Shown piece after piece: positions 40,901-42,500 of a DNA stretch of 42,500 nucleotides; position 1 is the first letter of the stretch, and the number at the start of each line of letters is the position of its first letter. Source of the DNA: Symbiodinium natans (lineage: Eukaryota; Sar; Dinophyceae; Suessiales; Symbiodiniaceae); NCBI GenBank assembly GCA_905221605.1, contig CAJNDS010001546.1, forward strand, positions 693,757 to 736,256, in the 5' to 3' direction. The notes under the pieces were generated by a model, which ran no database searches, was not told where the DNA came from, and saw only the letters and a list, made by a program, of their open reading frames with translations. The position numbers were made by a program, and so were the translations under genes.

Positions 40901-42500
40901 CGTCATATATCCCTAAGAAGCTAGCAAGCATGTGCTCCAGTACATGCAAACAGCTTGGTGAGCACAGGCACTGGCAGCCGTAGGCACAACTTGCCGCAGC
41001 TTGCACGCATCAGTCATGGACGATGAGCCCTGGCGAAGCTATCAGCGGATGACCAATGATTGCAGTGGCGGTTGCCGAACGCATGCCAGTACCATTATAG
41101 CAAGCAACAAAGGACATTGTGTGGCTGCGGGTGGTGCTATCGCTTCCTCAAAGTCAACAGATCAAGGAAGAGATGGAAGCCCTGAGAAAGCGTGAGTGCA
41201 ACGGAGAGGCACCAGTAGAGACTTTGACCAGCGTTCGTAGTATAAGAGCTGAATTCTGCCGCTGCCATGAGGCCATCCCGCGAGGAACGTACCGCAATTT
41301 GGTTCGAGCAGAGGCACAGAACGAGAAAGAGTCGGGGTTGCAGATGCAGCAGAAGTTCTCTGGTGGTGGCTGTGGCAGTTCAGACATGTAGTTGAAAAAA
41401 GTGGGGAGCGCATCATTTGTCTTGATACAAAAATGCCAAACATGAAATTTCCCGCGGGGGGGGGACTTGATTTGACTGGGTCGCAAACAGTCTAGCAATG
41501 AAGAAGCATCCGACAAAAGTTCAGACCACAAACTCCCTTGCAGCACAAGCAGAGAACCAGAGAGAGAGAGAGAGAGGGAAAGAAAACAAAAAAAACATAA
41601 CACCTTCCTGGTCGGAAGGTGGCGCATGTGCATTCCATATGTGGAAAATCAGATGAGAGGACGAAGAGCCAGAGGCTGTTTTGTAGGGGGGGTGCAGCTT
41701 TGCTGTTGCAGATGGTTCTGGCGGTTCTTCTTCCGGTTACGGTTTCGCTACCGTCGTGGTATCATCAAGATCTCACCATTTGGAAGGGCACGCTAGTTGT
41801 TTCCCGCCGCATCGAACACCGGAGGTCTCTTCATCAGAGGTCTTGCGCCAGTCTGTGCCCAGATGCTTCTGATGGCCCTGCTTTTTTTCGCAAAATGCTG
41901 CAACCTTGGTCGCCAATCTGATTGAAGCATCAGAGCGAACAGTTCGCTTCCTGTTGGTCACATGACACGCATAACCTTCCTGATGGGCCATGGTGCCCTC
42001 GTTCCATGCCAGTATGTCGGAGAAAACACGTCCCTCGGAAGTACGCTGAGCCAACTGTCGCCGTCGAAGTGAACTCTGTAGCCGCTGTAGCCCATAGGGC
42101 CCAGTTTGGAAGTTGTCTCCTTCACTGCCGTTCTTCAGAATCGGTACTCCCAGGGCATACAGGCCTCGCTGTCATCTACGCCTGTAACCGACACAAGGAC
42201 GCACTTCCACCCGAACCCTCGCCTTTTGACATGTTGACTCTCCCACCATAGACATAGCGCTTGATGCCGTTGCATTCCGCCCACAAGGGCCTCGAAACAT
42301 CTTGCGGTTCATGTAGCTGTGTGCATTTCCAAGCTTGCACCAAGTTTTCAAGAGATTCTGCATTTTTGTGCCACCGGTCACTCAGACTCAAGCTTCGGCC
42401 GAAACATGTCTGGCTTCCCCGTAGCCGAGTGCCTGTAGAACAACGATCGCCATCCTTGCATCCTTGTCGGTTCAGCAAAAGGGGGCAGTTGACATTGGAC
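37935..42500. other. Right end of window, no gene recognised
   Basis: I find no domain-like translation on either strand. The longer frames (145 and 159 codons, minus strand, 38,870-39,307 and 41,154-41,633) contain no motif. Two + strand frames look mildly protein-like without being recognisable: 39,797-40,105 and 41,119-41,391, the latter a charged helical segment starting QQIKEEMEALRKR. A (GA)n microsatellite lies at about 41,558-41,576, and GCCTCCACAGC-like short repeats at about 40,765-40,850. Confidence 0.4.
40617..40672 (+). other. Imperfect long hairpin
   Basis: AAACACG and CGTGTGTTT pair across a two-base centre at about 40,640. The stem continues outward with AGCAA/TTGCT and CCGC/GCGG, with a few bulges, to a stem of about 25 bp. 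It could fold as RNA or form a small cruciform. No known RNA family is recognised. Confidence 0.4.

Overview
The window looks like nuclear DNA of a dinoflagellate, probably a core or Symbiodinium-like lineage. This is inference from gene style, because no rRNA or marker gene is present. Every coding region I can support lies on the + strand. Exons are GC-leaning. Several introns need GC or GA 5' splice sites together with AG acceptors. Intergenic DNA is full of satellites, microsatellites, short (TTTAGGG)-like telomeric motifs and decayed non-LTR retroelements.

Layout. Positions 1-10,378 hold repeats and no intact gene: a pyrimidine tract, a 15-copy 109-bp satellite with traces of a dimeric pattern (3.34-4.94 kb), a 320-bp MITE-like element with perfect 20-bp inverted ends (5.82-6.14 kb), a reverse-transcriptase C-terminus remnant (6.3-6.7 kb) and a 709-bp higher-order repeat (7.2-8.5 kb). 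A spliced FAD/NAD(P)-dependent oxidoreductase lies at 10.38-11.89 kb. From 12 to 19 kb there is mostly unrecognised sequence with an AT-rich repeat block and a few short coding-like scraps.

The centre (19.1-25.8 kb) is the most informative part. A six-exon voltage-sensor/cyclic-nucleotide-gated type K+ channel gene can be assembled with mostly phase-consistent splice sites. Its fourth intron (2,463 nt) contains a complete, intronless HEAT-repeat gene on the same strand. The channel carries a TVGLGD filter, a CNBD with an acidic insertion, ankyrin-like repeats and a C-terminal domain that resembles a degenerate Nudix fold. Such a channel-Nudix fusion would recall TRPM2, reached independently.

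Further right are a possible secreted-peptide exon (26.9 kb), an RNase H/zinc-knuckle retroelement remnant (27.8-28.7 kb), an intronless 444-aa protein of unknown function (30.7-32.1 kb) and a patatin/cPLA2-like lipase in at least three exons (34.8-36.4 kb). The lipase is preceded by G-runs and an inverted minisatellite able to fold back. A 1.1-kb (TG/TC)n microsatellite follows, and I recognise no gene from 38 kb to the end. The genes have no evident shared pathway. They look like independent transcription units, or a unidirectional array, of the kind dinoflagellates have.
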